Assembly: GCA_040702985.1 (NCBI GenBank)
Contig: CP159991.1
Location: 1,843,547-1,907,546 of the forward strand
DNA length: 64,000 nt
Source of the DNA: Alloscardovia omnicolens
GTDB taxonomy: Bacteria; Actinomycetota; Actinomycetes; Actinomycetales; Bifidobacteriaceae
Reading direction: 5' to 3'
How positions within the stretch are numbered: position 1 is the stretch's first letter; each line of letters opens with the position of its first letter. Positions 35,966 through 46,108 of this stretch are shown here, piece after piece. Under the pieces are notes generated by a model. The model had not been told where the DNA came from, searched no databases, and worked only from the letters and a program-made list of their open reading frames with translations. A program made the translations under genes and the position numbers.

Positions 35966-37162
35966 TTAGGTGAGCCATTCCTTCAGACGGCGCATACCCT
36001 CAGCTAAGTCATCATCAGAAAGCGCATAGGAGAAACGGATATATCCTGGAGCGCTAAAGCCTTCGCCAGGCACAGCTGCCACATGAACTTCATCTAAAAT
36101 CAATGCTGCAAGTTGCACCGTATTTTCACATACCGTATTGTTCTTGCCTAGTGGCTTGCCTAACAGCCCACTGAAATCAGCAAATGCGTAGAAAGCGCCT
36201 TCCGGCATAGCGCAGCTTACGCCCGACAGAGCATTCAATGCTTCTACAATGGCGTGACGACGGCGGTCAAAAGCTTCACGCATACGCGCTACAGCACTTA
36301 AATCTCCACCTACTGCTGCCACTGCTGCACGCTGTGGAATATTTGACACATTCGAGGTCATATGCCCCTGCAACTTTGTAGCAGCTTTTGCCACCTCAAC
36401 GGGAGCAACCATCCATCCCACGCGCCAACCGGTCATGGCATAGGTTTTCGCCACACCGTTGAGCACAATCAAACGGTCACGCACCTGCGGAACAAGGCTA
36501 CCAATACGTGCGGTGCTTCCACCGTCATATACCATATGTTCATAAATTTCGTCAGAAATAACCCACACGTCATGCTCAATAGCCCAGTGTGCGATGGCTC
36601 GCAAAGTATCAGCCGACCACACTGCTCCTGTTGGATTATTTGGAGAATTGAGAATAATAGCTTTTGTTTTTGCTGTTGTTGCAGCTTCAATCTGCTCAAT
36701 GCTTGGCTCGAATTTGTGCTCAGCATCGGCAAAAACTTCGACTGGAACACCTCCAGCTAATTTAATAGTTTCTGGATACGATACCCAGCATGGTGTTGGA
36801 ACAATAACTTCATCCTCATCATCGAGAATCAGCTGGAAACAGGCGTATACGGCATGTTTACCACCATTAGTAACCACAACTTGATCAGGGCTGACTTCAT
36901 AGCCGCTGTCTCGCTGTGTTTTACGAGCAATTGCTTCGCGCAATTCAGGCAGACCCGATGTGGCCGTATACCGATGATTTTTAGAATCTTGAGCCGCCTG
37001 AACTGCCGTCTGAACAATATAGTCAGGAGTAGGAAAATCTGGTTCGCCAGCTCCAAAACCAATAATATCAACGCCGCGTGCTTTAAGTGCTTTTGCTTTA
37101 AGATCGACTTCCAACGTAGCCGATGGAGCAACATTATGAATGCGAGTGCTTAACTGTGCCAT
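35966..37162 (-). CDS. PLP-dependent aspartate aminotransferase (class I)
   Basis: The 398-residue fold-type I aminotransferase has [65 protein letters not shown] and the PLP lysine in [16 protein letters not shown]. These fit bacterial Ib-type aspartate aminotransferases (aspC/aspB-like), making aspartate from oxaloacetate and glutamate. It starts 9 nt after proB ends. Other keto-acid substrates are possible. Confidence 0.9.
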   Translation of the reverse strand: MAQLSTRIHNVAPSATLEVDLKAKALKARGVDIIGFGAGEPDFPTPDYIVQTAVQAAQDSKNHRYTATSGLPELREAIARKTQRDSGYEVSPDQVVVTNGGKHAVYACFQLILDDEDEVIVPTPCWVSYPETIKLAGGVPVEVFADAEHKFEPSIEQIEAATTAKTKAIILNSPNNPTGAVWSADTLRAIAHWAIEHDVWVISDEIYEHMVYDGGSTARIGSLVPQVRDRLIVLNGVAKTYAMTGWRVGWMVAPVEVAKAATKLQGHMTSNVSNIPQRAAVAAVGGDLSAVARMREAFDRRRHAIVEALNALSGVSCAMPEGAFYAFADFSGLLGKPLGKNNTVCENTVQLAALILDEVHVAAVPGEGFSAPGYIRFSYALSDDDLAEGMRRLKEWLT

Positions 37163-37171
37163 GCTTTCACA

Positions 37172-38308
37172 TTAGCGGGTGGTATTAACTAATACCAAAT
37201 CGTCGCGGTGAATAATGGGACGAGCATATTCAGCGCCAAGGAAACGCTCAATCTGTTCGGTATTTTTGCGAGCCAAAGAAGCAATATCATCGGAGTCAAA
37301 AGCGCATAAGCCACGCGCGATTTTATGTCCCTGCGTATCTTCCACCCATACAGGCGCCCCCGCTGAGAAATCACCCTCCGCTCCAAGTGTTCCCACAGCA
37401 AGAAGCGATGTTTTTCCAGTTTGGATTGCCGCTGCAGCACCCTCATCCACCACAATTGTTCCCGATGGGTGAGATGCATAGGCAATCCACAAACGGCGAG
37501 CTGATTCGCGAGCGCGGATAGGAGCAAAAGCCGTGCCGACCGCATCCCCCATCAAAGCGGGAGCAGCATGAGATGCTGATGTGAGTAAGCATGGAATACC
37601 GGAAGCAGTAGCGATGCGCACAGCGTCTACTTTCGTCACCATACCGCCTGTGCCCACGGCTGAGCCAGCTCCGGAAATTGTGGAATCATCAATATCTTCT
37701 AATGCATTATGCACAAAAGATATGCGCTGAGAGCCAGGTTGGCTAGGAGGCGCTGTATATAATCCATCAACGTCAGACAGCAAAATTAATGCGTGCGCGC
37801 GCACTATATTAGCTACGAGTGCACTTAAATGGTCGTTATCTCCAAAACGCACTTCACTAGTAACTAGTGTATCGTTTTCGTTCACAATAGGAACAACACC
37901 GAATTCTAATAAGCGTTCTATCGTGTTGCGTACATTGCGATACCGTGAAGATCGCATAGTGTCTTGGGCGGACATGAGTACTTGGCCTACTCGAATACCG
38001 TAGCGCGCAAAGGCCTTTTCATATTCAGCCATGAGCAGGCCTTGCCCCACCGCTGCTGCAGCTTGTCGGGAAACAGAATCATCAGGTCGGCTAGTAAAAC
38101 CGAGAGGTTTGAGTCCTGCGGCAACTGAGCCAGAAGAAACAAGAACAATGCGCGCACCAAGCTGCACTGCGGAAGCTAAGGATGTGACAAGATGGTTGAG
38201 CTTATCAACATCTAACATGCCTTGAGCGGATGTCAGCGAGCTTGACCCTACTTTAACGACAATAGTTTGGGCTTGCAGAATATGGGTGCGTGTTTGTTCT
38301 TCATTCAT
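37172..38308 (-). CDS. proB: Glutamate 5-kinase
   Basis: The 378-residue enzyme phosphorylates glutamate in the first step of proline synthesis. The amino-acid kinase domain has VVKVGSSSLT at the N-terminus, VSSGSVAAGLKPLG, PIVNENDTLVTSEVRFGDND, and the GTGGMVTKVDAVRIA substrate loop. A C-terminal PUA domain (about 280-365; SHPSGTIVVDEGAAAAI) is present. It follows obg by 30 nt and precedes the aminotransferase, so the three are likely one operon; proA is not in the window. Confidence 0.95.
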   Translation of the reverse strand: MNEEQTRTHILQAQTIVVKVGSSSLTSAQGMLDVDKLNHLVTSLASAVQLGARIVLVSSGSVAAGLKPLGFTSRPDDSVSRQAAAAVGQGLLMAEYEKAFARYGIRVGQVLMSAQDTMRSSRYRNVRNTIERLLEFGVVPIVNENDTLVTSEVRFGDNDHLSALVANIVRAHALILLSDVDGLYTAPPSQPGSQRISFVHNALEDIDDSTISGAGSAVGTGGMVTKVDAVRIATASGIPCLLTSASHAAPALMGDAVGTAFAPIRARESARRLWIAYASHPSGTIVVDEGAAAAIQTGKTSLLAVGTLGAEGDFSAGAPVWVEDTQGHKIARGLCAFDSDDIASLARKNTEQIERFLGAEYARPIIHRDDLVLVNTTR

Positions 38309-38338
38309 GGATCGTGTACGTCTTACTCTCTATGGCTA

Positions 38339-40111
38339 CTACTTTTGGGTAGTTTCGCCAGATTCAGTGGATTCAGTCATACTTTCAGTTGTGTGAGCAT
38401 TCTGATTGTCGTCCTGCTTATCAAAACGCTTCAAGAAGTCTTGAGCACCTTCAGGATCATCTTCACGGGTTGGGTTCGCCCAGTGTCCCGCTTTACGCTC
38501 TTCCATCATGGCTTGACGTACTGCTGTTTTAGCATCCATCCACTCATGGTAGCGGCGACGACGTTCAGCATTCGTACGGCGACGGTTCAGGCCTTGAGCT
38601 TCGTCCAAGCGCAGATCGTGTCCACGCTGAGCGTGAGGATCTCCGTCAAGCATTTCTGCTCCAGCTTGAACAGTTGGATCCCAGTCGAATGCCATAGCAT
38701 TATCTCCACGACCGATGCGCACTTCATCGCCTACGCGAGCGCCTTTAGCACGCAGAGCATCTTCTACACCCAGACGAGCTAAACGGTCAGCCAAATATCC
38801 CACTGCTTCTTCATTATCGAAGTTTGTTTGACGTACCCAACGTTCAGGCTTAGATCCCGTAACAGTAAACCACATATTGCCATCGCGGTCCTGTTCGCGT
38901 TCAATCTCAAAGTCAAAGCCTAGACCCACAGCCTTAGCATTACGTGTTTTACGCTCTAGCGGACGAATAACCACGCGTTCTTCTTCTTGAGCAGCCAGCT
39001 GTTCTTGTACGCGCTCACGCATAGTTTCAACCAGCTCACTTAACGCATAAGTCAGCTGCTTCAAACCTTCATGAGAAGCAGTGGAAATAATAAAGACTTT
39101 ATGTCCCATCTTCTCAAAATCAGGCTTAACAAACTCGGCGAGCTCTTTAGCATCCGGAATATCAGCCTTATTCAAAATAATTACGCGTGGACGCTGATCG
39201 ATAGGAATAGCACCCAGTGGTGTGTCTAACTGCTCAGCATATTGTGCTAGCTCATGTTCAAGAGCATGATAATCAGATACCGGATCGCGATCCTGCTCTA
39301 GGGTTGCGCAATCAATCACGTGGGCTATCACCTGGGTTCGTTCTATATGACGCAAGAATTCCAACCCCAAGCCTTTACCTTGAGCTGCTCCCGGAATCAA
39401 ACCTGGAACATCTGCAATAGTAAAACGCTTGTCACCCGTATTCACCACGCCTAAATTAGGCACAAGAGTAGTAAAAGGATAATCAGCGATTTTTGGACGC
39501 GCTGCAGACAGTGTAGATACCAAAGATGACTTGCCAGCGCTTGGATATCCTACTAAAGCAACATCTGCAATGGATTTAAGCTCCAAAATAATATCGCGCT
39601 CTTCGCCAGGTTCGCCCAGCAGAGCAAATCCTGGTGCTTTACGATTTTTATTGGCAAGAGAACGGTTGCCTAAACCGCCAGCACCGCCTTGGGCAACCAC
39701 AAACTTGTCACCTGCATGGCTCAAGTCAGCTAAAACTTGCTCATTTTTGTGTTTGGCTGCACTAATGACGGTATCTCCTCCAGCAGATTCAGCAGATGAA
39801 GATACACGCTGTGCAGCAAAAACGACAGTTCCCACCGGTACAGGCAGAATCAAGTCTTCGCCACGCGAACCGTCTTTGTTATCACCCTTACCCATCGTGC
39901 CGTTAGGTGCGGTGCGGTGAGGCATATAACGATAATCTAACAGCGAAGTGGCATTAGTATCCGCAACGACAATAACACTTCCGCCGTCGCCGCCATCGCC
40001 ACCGTCTGGTCCAGCTAGTGGCTTGTATTTTTCGCGTCGAATAGATGCAGCACCGTGTCCACCATCGCCACCTTTGACATGAACCGTTACGCGGTCTACG
40101 AAGTCACTCAT
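38339..40111 (-). CDS. obg: Obg/CgtA GTPase
   Basis: The 590-residue ribosome-assembly GTPase begins with the glycine-rich Obg fold (VTVHVKGGDGGHGAASIRRE, GPDGGDGGDGGSVIVVAD). The G domain has G1 GYPSAGKSSL, G3 DVPGLIPGA and G4 NKAD. A C-terminal OCT domain (about 390-470) is followed by an about 110-residue charged tail rich in Arg and Asp with Thr/Glu at the end. A terminator separates it from rpmA, and a TATATA-like box sits in the 70-nt gap. Confidence 0.96.
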   Translation of the reverse strand: MSDFVDRVTVHVKGGDGGHGAASIRREKYKPLAGPDGGDGGDGGSVIVVADTNATSLLDYRYMPHRTAPNGTMGKGDNKDGSRGEDLILPVPVGTVVFAAQRVSSSAESAGGDTVISAAKHKNEQVLADLSHAGDKFVVAQGGAGGLGNRSLANKNRKAPGFALLGEPGEERDIILELKSIADVALVGYPSAGKSSLVSTLSAARPKIADYPFTTLVPNLGVVNTGDKRFTIADVPGLIPGAAQGKGLGLEFLRHIERTQVIAHVIDCATLEQDRDPVSDYHALEHELAQYAEQLDTPLGAIPIDQRPRVIILNKADIPDAKELAEFVKPDFEKMGHKVFIISTASHEGLKQLTYALSELVETMRERVQEQLAAQEEERVVIRPLERKTRNAKAVGLGFDFEIEREQDRDGNMWFTVTGSKPERWVRQTNFDNEEAVGYLADRLARLGVEDALRAKGARVGDEVRIGRGDNAMAFDWDPTVQAGAEMLDGDPHAQRGHDLRLDEAQGLNRRRTNAERRRRYHEWMDAKTAVRQAMMEERKAGHWANPTREDDPEGAQDFLKRFDKQDDNQNAHTTESMTESTESGETTQK

Positions 40112-40140
40112 GATTTAATCCTTATATACCTCTATATACA

Positions 40141-40169
40141 CAAAAAGCCGCGCTCACATGGCGCGGCTC
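40141..40169 (-). terminator. Terminator between rpmA and obg
   Basis: AGCCGCGC (40146-40153) pairs with GCGCGGCT (40161-40168), followed on the minus strand by TTTTTG. Confidence 0.85.
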
Positions 40170-40183
40170 TGAGTTAACCGATG

Positions 40184-40435
40184 TTACTCGGAAATTACGT
40201 CTACAACCTTGCGATCGCGACGAACACCGAACTTTACAGTGCCATCAGCGAGAGCAAAGAGAGTGTGATCCTTGCCGAGACCAACGTTCTGGCCTGCATG
40301 GAACTTAGTACCGCGCTGGCGAACAATGATGTTACCTGCCAATACTGCTTCGCCGCCGAACTTCTTAACACCCAGGTATTGTGGGTTCGAATCGCGACCG
40401 TTGCGGGTACTTGCCGCACCTTTCTTATGTGCCAT
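40184..40435 (-). CDS. rpmA: Ribosomal protein L27
   Basis: The 83-residue 50S protein begins [17 protein letters not shown], the conserved N-terminal tail that reaches the peptidyl-transferase centre, and contains [15 protein letters not shown]. No extra cleavable N-terminal peptide is present. It is 43 nt after rplU. Confidence 0.98.
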   Translation of the reverse strand: MAHKKGAASTRNGRDSNPQYLGVKKFGGEAVLAGNIIVRQRGTKFHAGQNVGLGKDHTLFALADGTVKFGVRRDRKVVDVISE

Positions 40436-40478
40436 GACTTATTCCTTTCGAAAAGAATGACTCAGTCCCACACCGCAG

Positions 40479-40787
40479 TTATGCGATGGAGGTTACCTTG
40501 AGAACAGTCAACTTCTGGCGGTGACCCTTACGGCGTGCTACACCAGTCTTGTTCTTGTACTTCTGGATGTTAATCTTTGGACCCTTAGCTTCGTCGTCCA
40601 CAACTTCTGCCTTGACAGACATCTTTGCCAAGTCCTTAGCTGCGAGCACAACCTTGGAACCATCAACTACGAGTGCAACAGGGAACTCTACGGTATCGCC
40701 CTTCTTTGCATCAAGACGGTTGACGGTAAATTCGTCGCCTACCTCGACCTTTTCCTGGTGGCCGCCGGCTTTCACAATAGCGTACAT
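40479..40787 (-). CDS. rplU: Ribosomal protein L21
   Basis: The 102-residue protein starts at [18 protein letters not shown], the universal L21 N-terminus; the longer frame to 40847 is the leader. [20 protein letters not shown] is the rRNA-binding tail. It has a near-consensus promoter with a palindrome on the -35 box and a hairpin in the leader, consistent with regulated ribosomal-protein expression. Confidence 0.98.
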   Translation of the reverse strand: MYAIVKAGGHQEKVEVGDEFTVNRLDAKKGDTVEFPVALVVDGSKVVLAAKDLAKMSVKAEVVDDEAKGPKINIQKYKNKTGVARRKGHRQKLTVLKVTSIA

Positions 40788-40838
40788 GTTCTTACCTTTG
40801 CCTCTTAAAAGCTTTAACGTTCTATCTTCTAAACTTAT

Positions 40839-40858
40839 CTCGGGCATACCAACCCGAG
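40839..40858 (-). promoter_or_regulatory. Leader hairpin of rplU-rpmA
   Basis: CTCGGG (40839-40844) and CCCGAG (40853-40858) form a 6-bp stem with an 8-nt loop about 50 nt before the rplU start. It may be an L21-type autoregulatory leader; that is inference. Confidence 0.45.
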
Positions 40859-40882
40859 GCGTTCACAAGACACCAACAATCT

Positions 40883-40912
40883 AATATATTGCATAGCTTG
40901 ACATACGTCAAG
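40883..40912 (-). promoter_or_regulatory. rplU-rpmA promoter with palindrome over the -35 box
   Basis: On the minus strand: TTGACG (40906-40911), exactly 17 nt, TATATT (40883-40888). CTTGAC (40897-40902) and GTCAAG (40907-40912) are exact inverted repeats overlapping the -35, a possible operator. Confidence 0.72.
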
Positions 40913-40989
40913 TCGCGCAACACACAGGACTTGTAACTTTACTGCCTAGTTTGGACTTGTAGCTTCGCAACGTGCCTTGCACATCAGAG

Positions 40990-41030
40990 TGTGAACATAA
41001 TCATCACATTTATTGCGGTGATTATGTTCA
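40990..41030 (-). terminator. Perfect 13-bp hairpin downstream of rne
   Basis: GTGAACATAATCA (40990-41002) pairs perfectly with TGATTATGTTCAC (41018-41030), loop 15 nt. No U-run follows on the minus strand, so it may act as a 3'-end stabiliser or Rho-assisted terminator of rne. Confidence 0.5.
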
Positions 41031-41101
41031 CTACCTCTCAACGCTCATTAATGCTCGTCACGCTTACAATTACTTTGTCTTGCACACTAAACCGCAAAAT
41101 C

Positions 41102-44100
41102 TTACTGCTCGTCCTGCTGCGGCTGATCCTGCTCTTCCTTACGTGCATCATGAGATGCATTGCGCGCTGCTTGATGTCCTCGCGATTCTTGAAGTGTTTT
41201 CAAATCTTGCGAAATCAAAGCAAGAGTGGTTGACGCTTCACGCGGTGCTGCAGCTGAATCATCGTTATCCGTTTCAGATGGCTGAACTGACTGCGCTGAT
41301 TCAACCGACTGAGAAGACTGAGACGACTGAACTCCTGAAGCCGTTTGAGTCGTTTGCCCCGATTGCTCGCCAGCCTTTACTCCTGAATTTGCGGAATTCG
41401 CGGAATGCGCGGATGCTGCAGCAATAGCCGCCATGGAACTTTTTGCTTTTTCGCTCGTTCCCGGCATTTCTTCACGTGCTGGTGCATCGTCACGGCTCTT
41501 AGCAGGAGCGTGTGCAGTGTGAGCAGCAGAGAACCCATGCTTATTCGTTTTCACGAATGGGTCGCCGCCCTTTAACGCATATGGGTCATCATATTGCGAC
41601 GATACCGTTGGCTCATCATGCAAAATGAAGCCACGTCCGCCACAGGTTGGACACTCTTCAGAGAAGGCTTCTACCAAACCTTGACCTACACGCTTTCGAG
41701 TCATCTGCACTAAGCCTAAGGATGTAACTTCTGCCACTTGATGCTTTGTACGGTCACGCGATAGGCACTCTACTAAACGTCGCAATACGAGATCGCGATT
41801 AGCTGGCATCACCATATCAACGAAATCGATCATGACCATGCCGCCAATATCACGCAAACGCAGTTGACGCACAACTTCTTCAGCAGCTTCCAGATTGCAT
41901 CGTGTGACGGTTTCTTCCAAGGATTTGCCCTTGCCAATAAAACGTCCTGTATTCACGTCAATCGTGGTCATAGCTTCAGTACGGTCAATAACCAAGGATC
42001 CACCAGATGGCAAATAAACTTGGCGTTCCATACCTTTACGTAGCTGGCTATCAATCTGCCAACGATCAAAAACGTCTTTGCCGCGATGTTCAGCTGGATC
42101 CCAGCGTTCCACACGGTCAAGTAAATCTGGAGCAGCAGATTCAATATACTCGCGAATACGATTGTAAACGTTCTCGCCTTCTACAACGAGCTTCTTGAAA
42201 TCGTCATTAAAAATGTCACGAATAACGCGAATCACCACATCTGGCTCACCTTGGAGCAAATGCGGCTTTCTTGAGTTCTTCAATTCCTCAAGACGGTGAG
42301 AAATATGATCCCACTGGTTTTTCAAATGCTCGAAATCTTTAATAATGGCTTCTTCAGATGCACCTTCGGCTGCAGTTCGAATAATTACGCCTACTTCTTC
42401 CGGTGCTACTTTCGCCACAATTGACTTAAGACGAGCACGTTCACGTTCTGGAAGTTTACGGCTTACACCAGTCATGCTGCCCGATGGAACCAGAACAAGG
42501 AAACGCCCAGCCAAAGTAATTTGGCTCGTTAAGCGCGCACCCTTATGTCCAATAGGATCTTTGGTCACCTGCACCAGCACAGGATCGCCCGACTTAAAAG
42601 CGTGCTCCATGCGGCGAGGTTGACCATCTAAACGAGTGGTATCCCAATTGACTTCACCTGCATAGAGAACACCATTACGCGCCTGACCAATATCAACGAA
42701 AGCCGCTTCCATACTTGGTAACACGTTCTGCACACGGCCCTGGTAAATATTTCCTACTGCCGATACTTCCGCAATGTCAGAAATATAGTGTTCAACAAGC
42801 ACATCATCTTCAATAACGGAAACTTGGGTATGGCTTCCCCGTTCACGCACCACCATCAGACGGTTAACAACCTCACGGCGAGCGAGGAAGTCCTGCTCCG
42901 TAATCAGAGCTGTTTGACGGTTGCGATCGCGACGGTTATCACGACGACGTTGACGTTTAGCTTCTAATCGTGTAGAGCCTGCAACATCGGTAATTTCATC
43001 AATATATTGCTGCTTACGTGAGCGTACGCGTGTATCATCGTTCGCGGTTGAAGAATCGGAGTCAGAGGAGGTATTGTCTGTTACTTCCTCATCCGCTGCT
43101 TTAGAGCTACGGCGACGACGGCGACGGCGAGTGGTGAATTCCTCTTCGTTATCGTCTTCTTGCAGCATAGCGCTACGAACACGCGAACGGCGCGCCCCCT
43201 GTTGCGTATCATCGTCACGAGAGGTGCGCGACTGCCCTGAAGACTGCTCATCATAGGCATCGCCTTCAATAGGCTCATAATCAATATCATCGAGCTCTAA
43301 ATCGCTTTCGATGAGTTCAACTTCAGCTGCCGCACGACGCTCTTGCGCATTCAAACGGCGATTACGGCGATTACGTCCATCATTTTCAAATTCATCACTG
43401 ATAGCAGCAGAATTACGCTCATTATCCTGCGCATTGTCACGCTGGTTTGTATCATTTTTGTCTTTACGGTTACGTCGGCGCGAACGGCGAGATGTCTCTT
43501 CATCTTCGCTTTGCTCCGCCACACGTGAAGAACGCGAGCGCTCAGTTTCGTCTAATGCCTGAGCAATATTGTCTAAGACTTCTGTATTCTCTTGACCCTT
43601 CTCACGACGGTTACGGCGGTTACGGCGAGAAGATTGTTCCTGCTTATCCTCTCGATCCTCATGCGCCTGCGATGTCTGTGAAATCTCCGGAAGAACAGGA
43701 GCTTGGAACAGCAAACTCATCATAGGGTTGGCTGGGGTATTAAAGTGTTCAGCTACGCGAGCGTCCTCATGGTTCGTTTCTGATGATGAGAATTCCAGAA
43801 TCTGGCTCACGGCTGCACGAGCACGCTGAGAACGGGTTTGGGAAGTGTCTTGATCTTCCTTACTGCGTTCAACCGTCGTAGATGTTTCACGGGTAGCTGG
43901 TGCGCTGAACTGTTTATCGTCGCTAAGACGGCGACGATTGCTCCTCTGCTGAGGGCGACGGGAGGTGTCAGGCTCTGCTGCCGCAGCTGCTGCAGTTGGG
44001 GCAACAGCATCTGTGGCAGTAACGGAAGTATGAGAATCATCTAGCTGATGAACGTCACGAGATGAAGCTGAACGGCGGCGAATACGTGGCTGTTCGGATT

Positions 44101-44623
44101 CTGTCACGTTTTCTACTGTGCGTTCTGCACTATCTTGTGTGGCGCTTTCGTCCGCACTATGAACTGTTTGAGCCAGTTCTGTTTGTATCTGTTCATCTGG
44201 AAGATCAATACCTTCGTCCACAAATAATGTGCGCGCAATGCGCTGAGCATCAGCACTACGACGGTAGCCGGTTACAGCCATAGAGGTCTGCTGATCAGAA
44301 AATTCCTGATGGCTGTCTTGATGATTGTCTTCAACCTGCTCAGTTTGAGTGCTCTGCTCGCGCTGTTCAGGTTTGTCTGTTGACTCGCTGACCTGTTCGG
44401 CAGAGATGCTCGTATCAGTATCGTGTGCTGCGCTGCGTTCTGTATGAGCGTGATGGCGAACCTGATTGTGTTCCTCATTGTTGTGAGTTGGTTCACTTGG
44501 TTCAGCTTGCTCAATCTGCGTTACTTGAGAGTCTTGAGCCCCAGTAACGCGAACAACACGACGCAACCCTTTGTTCGTTCGACGTCCCAGAACTGGCGGT
44601 TCCTGATTTACGTGGTCAGACAC
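41102..44623 (-). CDS. rne: Ribonuclease E/G
   Basis: The 1173-residue endoribonuclease starts at a GTG after CTGGAG. The catalytic core (about 590-998) is embedded between long disordered arms, as in other actinobacterial RNase E. It contains an S1 domain (SAVGNIYQGRVQNVLPSMEAAFVDIG), the DNase-I-like metal site MTTIDVNTGRF, GGMVMIDFVDM, and the zinc-link CPTCGGRG (991-998). The N-terminal about 560 residues are Glu/Asp/Gln/Arg/Ser-rich with repeated RRNRR blocks suited to RNA or partner binding. The C-terminal 170 residues are Ser/Gln/Ala-rich with short repeats (SANSANS; SSQSSQS). It should start mRNA decay and rRNA processing. Confidence 0.95.
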   Translation of the reverse strand: MSDHVNQEPPVLGRRTNKGLRRVVRVTGAQDSQVTQIEQAEPSEPTHNNEEHNQVRHHAHTERSAAHDTDTSISAEQVSESTDKPEQREQSTQTEQVEDNHQDSHQEFSDQQTSMAVTGYRRSADAQRIARTLFVDEGIDLPDEQIQTELAQTVHSADESATQDSAERTVENVTESEQPRIRRRSASSRDVHQLDDSHTSVTATDAVAPTAAAAAAEPDTSRRPQQRSNRRRLSDDKQFSAPATRETSTTVERSKEDQDTSQTRSQRARAAVSQILEFSSSETNHEDARVAEHFNTPANPMMSLLFQAPVLPEISQTSQAHEDREDKQEQSSRRNRRNRREKGQENTEVLDNIAQALDETERSRSSRVAEQSEDEETSRRSRRRNRKDKNDTNQRDNAQDNERNSAAISDEFENDGRNRRNRRLNAQERRAAAEVELIESDLELDDIDYEPIEGDAYDEQSSGQSRTSRDDDTQQGARRSRVRSAMLQEDDNEEEFTTRRRRRRRSSKAADEEVTDNTSSDSDSSTANDDTRVRSRKQQYIDEITDVAGSTRLEAKRQRRRDNRRDRNRQTALITEQDFLARREVVNRLMVVRERGSHTQVSVIEDDVLVEHYISDIAEVSAVGNIYQGRVQNVLPSMEAAFVDIGQARNGVLYAGEVNWDTTRLDGQPRRMEHAFKSGDPVLVQVTKDPIGHKGARLTSQITLAGRFLVLVPSGSMTGVSRKLPERERARLKSIVAKVAPEEVGVIIRTAAEGASEEAIIKDFEHLKNQWDHISHRLEELKNSRKPHLLQGEPDVVIRVIRDIFNDDFKKLVVEGENVYNRIREYIESAAPDLLDRVERWDPAEHRGKDVFDRWQIDSQLRKGMERQVYLPSGGSLVIDRTEAMTTIDVNTGRFIGKGKSLEETVTRCNLEAAEEVVRQLRLRDIGGMVMIDFVDMVMPANRDLVLRRLVECLSRDRTKHQVAEVTSLGLVQMTRKRVGQGLVEAFSEECPTCGGRGFILHDEPTVSSQYDDPYALKGGDPFVKTNKHGFSAAHTAHAPAKSRDDAPAREEMPGTSEKAKSSMAAIAAASAHSANSANSGVKAGEQSGQTTQTASGVQSSQSSQSVESAQSVQPSETDNDDSAAAPREASTTLALISQDLKTLQESRGHQAARNASHDARKEEQDQPQQDEQ

Positions 44624-44849
44624 TTGTGTCTCCAGTCAAGCAGCTGCGTCTGCTATGCATCCGTGTTTACAGTTCACCCTTCAGTTTTCTACGTTTCTCA
44701 ACGCTACCCGTAATGGCTCACCATAAACGATTCAAAGTCTGTCATGTCTATGCGGACGCCAACGCTTGCCTGCAATAATCCTCATATTCATTCCCTATCA
44801 GGCAAGGGGTCAACGCATAGTGCGTGGCAACTACGCAGAGTCACCGTGT
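44624..44849 (-). other. Intergenic region upstream of rne
   Basis: No gene is seen. TTGCCTG and CAGGCAA (about 44766-44810) form a stem that could end the dapE message. The remainder is probably the rne 5' untranslated region, which in other bacteria mediates autoregulation. No clear promoter was recognised. Confidence 0.35.
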
Positions 44850-46058
44850 TCAGTCTACCATATGAGCAGCGCTCAGCCATATACGAAGTAGCTGCGTATA
44901 GTCCTGAAGAGCTTGCATGGCCACCTGTTCATCAGTTTTATGAGCTAGCAATGGATCGCCAGCCCCCATATTTACAGCAGGAATGCCTAAAGCACTCAAT
45001 CGCGCCACATCAGTCCAGCCGAATTTAGCCCGTGCATCTTCTCCCGTTTTTTCACGTACAAGATGCACCAGGCTTTGCACTAGAGGATGATTCAACCCGG
45101 GACGTGCTCCAGCTGACTCGTCTATCATCTCAATATCAAAGCCCTCAAACAGTCCGCCTTCTGCCCGCACAGCACCCACACCTACGCCACTGTCCGCAGC
45201 ACATTTTTCGCCCATAAGTAATGCTTTTGCATCTTGCAGGCTTTTATCCGGAGCGAAACGATAGTTCACATGTACACGGCAGGTTTGCGGAATAATATTC
45301 GTGCCTTCTCCCCCGGAAATCATCGTGGCATTTAAGCCTTCGCGATAGTCTAAACCGTCCACATTCACTGTAGCTGGCTCATACGAGTTGAGAAGATCAA
45401 GCACACGAGCAGCATGATGAATGGCATTATCGCCCATCCACGCGCGCGCTGAATGAGCCGCTATGCCGTGAGTTATAACATCAAAGCGCATAGTGCCATT
45501 ACAGCCGCCTTCAATCAGACCGTTAGTTGGCTCTCCAATAATCGCGAAATCCGCCTGAATCCACTCCGGATGACTCTTGACCACGCGGCCCAAACCATTC
45601 TTTTCGGCTTGAACTTCCTCATGATCATAAAATACATACGTTATATCGCACTGCACTGCATCTGCACTATCTAAAACACCAGCCAGATAAAGGAAAGCTG
45701 CATCACTAGCTTTCATATCTGTGGCTCCCCTGCCCCACATCACAGCAGAATCAGGATAATCACGTGCCACGTCTGAACGGATACGCTGCGAACCTGGCTC
45801 TAATACTTCAGGAGGGAAATTATCGAGAACAGGAACCACATCAATATGCCCTACCAGCAGCACGCGTTGTGCTTTATTAAAATGTGTGGAGGCTATAACA
45901 GTGTCATGGTGGCGATGCACCTCTAAATGTGTAAAACCACTCAGATACTCTTCTATCGCGTCAGCGAGCGCGGTCTCCTCATCGGATACCGAGTATATGT
46001 TCATAATTTGGCTAAAAAGTGTTTCAACAGTTGTTCCTGTCAGCGTTTTCATACTCAT
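44850..46058 (-). CDS. dapE: Succinyl-diaminopimelate desuccinylase
   Basis: The 402-residue M20-family metallohydrolase releases succinate in lysine/diaminopimelate synthesis. The metal ligands are visible: GHIDVVPV, GRGATDMKASDAAFLYLAG, DHEEVQAEKNGLG, and GEPTNGLIEGGCNGTMRFD. The C-terminal metal-site sequence is AVNMGAGDPLLAHKTDEQV. The ATG at 46058 is chosen because GATAGT (46066-46071, minus) ends exactly 7 nt upstream and no ribosome site exists, suggesting a leaderless message; an ATG 6 nt further in is the alternative. It is divergent from the AEC transporter. Confidence 0.9.
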   Translation of the reverse strand: MSMKTLTGTTVETLFSQIMNIYSVSDEETALADAIEEYLSGFTHLEVHRHHDTVIASTHFNKAQRVLLVGHIDVVPVLDNFPPEVLEPGSQRIRSDVARDYPDSAVMWGRGATDMKASDAAFLYLAGVLDSADAVQCDITYVFYDHEEVQAEKNGLGRVVKSHPEWIQADFAIIGEPTNGLIEGGCNGTMRFDVITHGIAAHSARAWMGDNAIHHAARVLDLLNSYEPATVNVDGLDYREGLNATMISGGEGTNIIPQTCRVHVNYRFAPDKSLQDAKALLMGEKCAADSGVGVGAVRAEGGLFEGFDIEMIDESAGARPGLNHPLVQSLVHLVREKTGEDARAKFGWTDVARLSALGIPAVNMGAGDPLLAHKTDEQVAMQALQDYTQLLRIWLSAAHMVD

Positions 46059-46108
46059 ATCGTAAACTATCCGCTCCCGTAGAGCATACATCGTGGCACT
46101 ATGTGAGT

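Noticed and set aside
43000..44500. Long frames opposite rne
   Set aside because: They are by-products of the Arg/Ser/Glu-rich low-complexity coding of rne and have no independent start signals.
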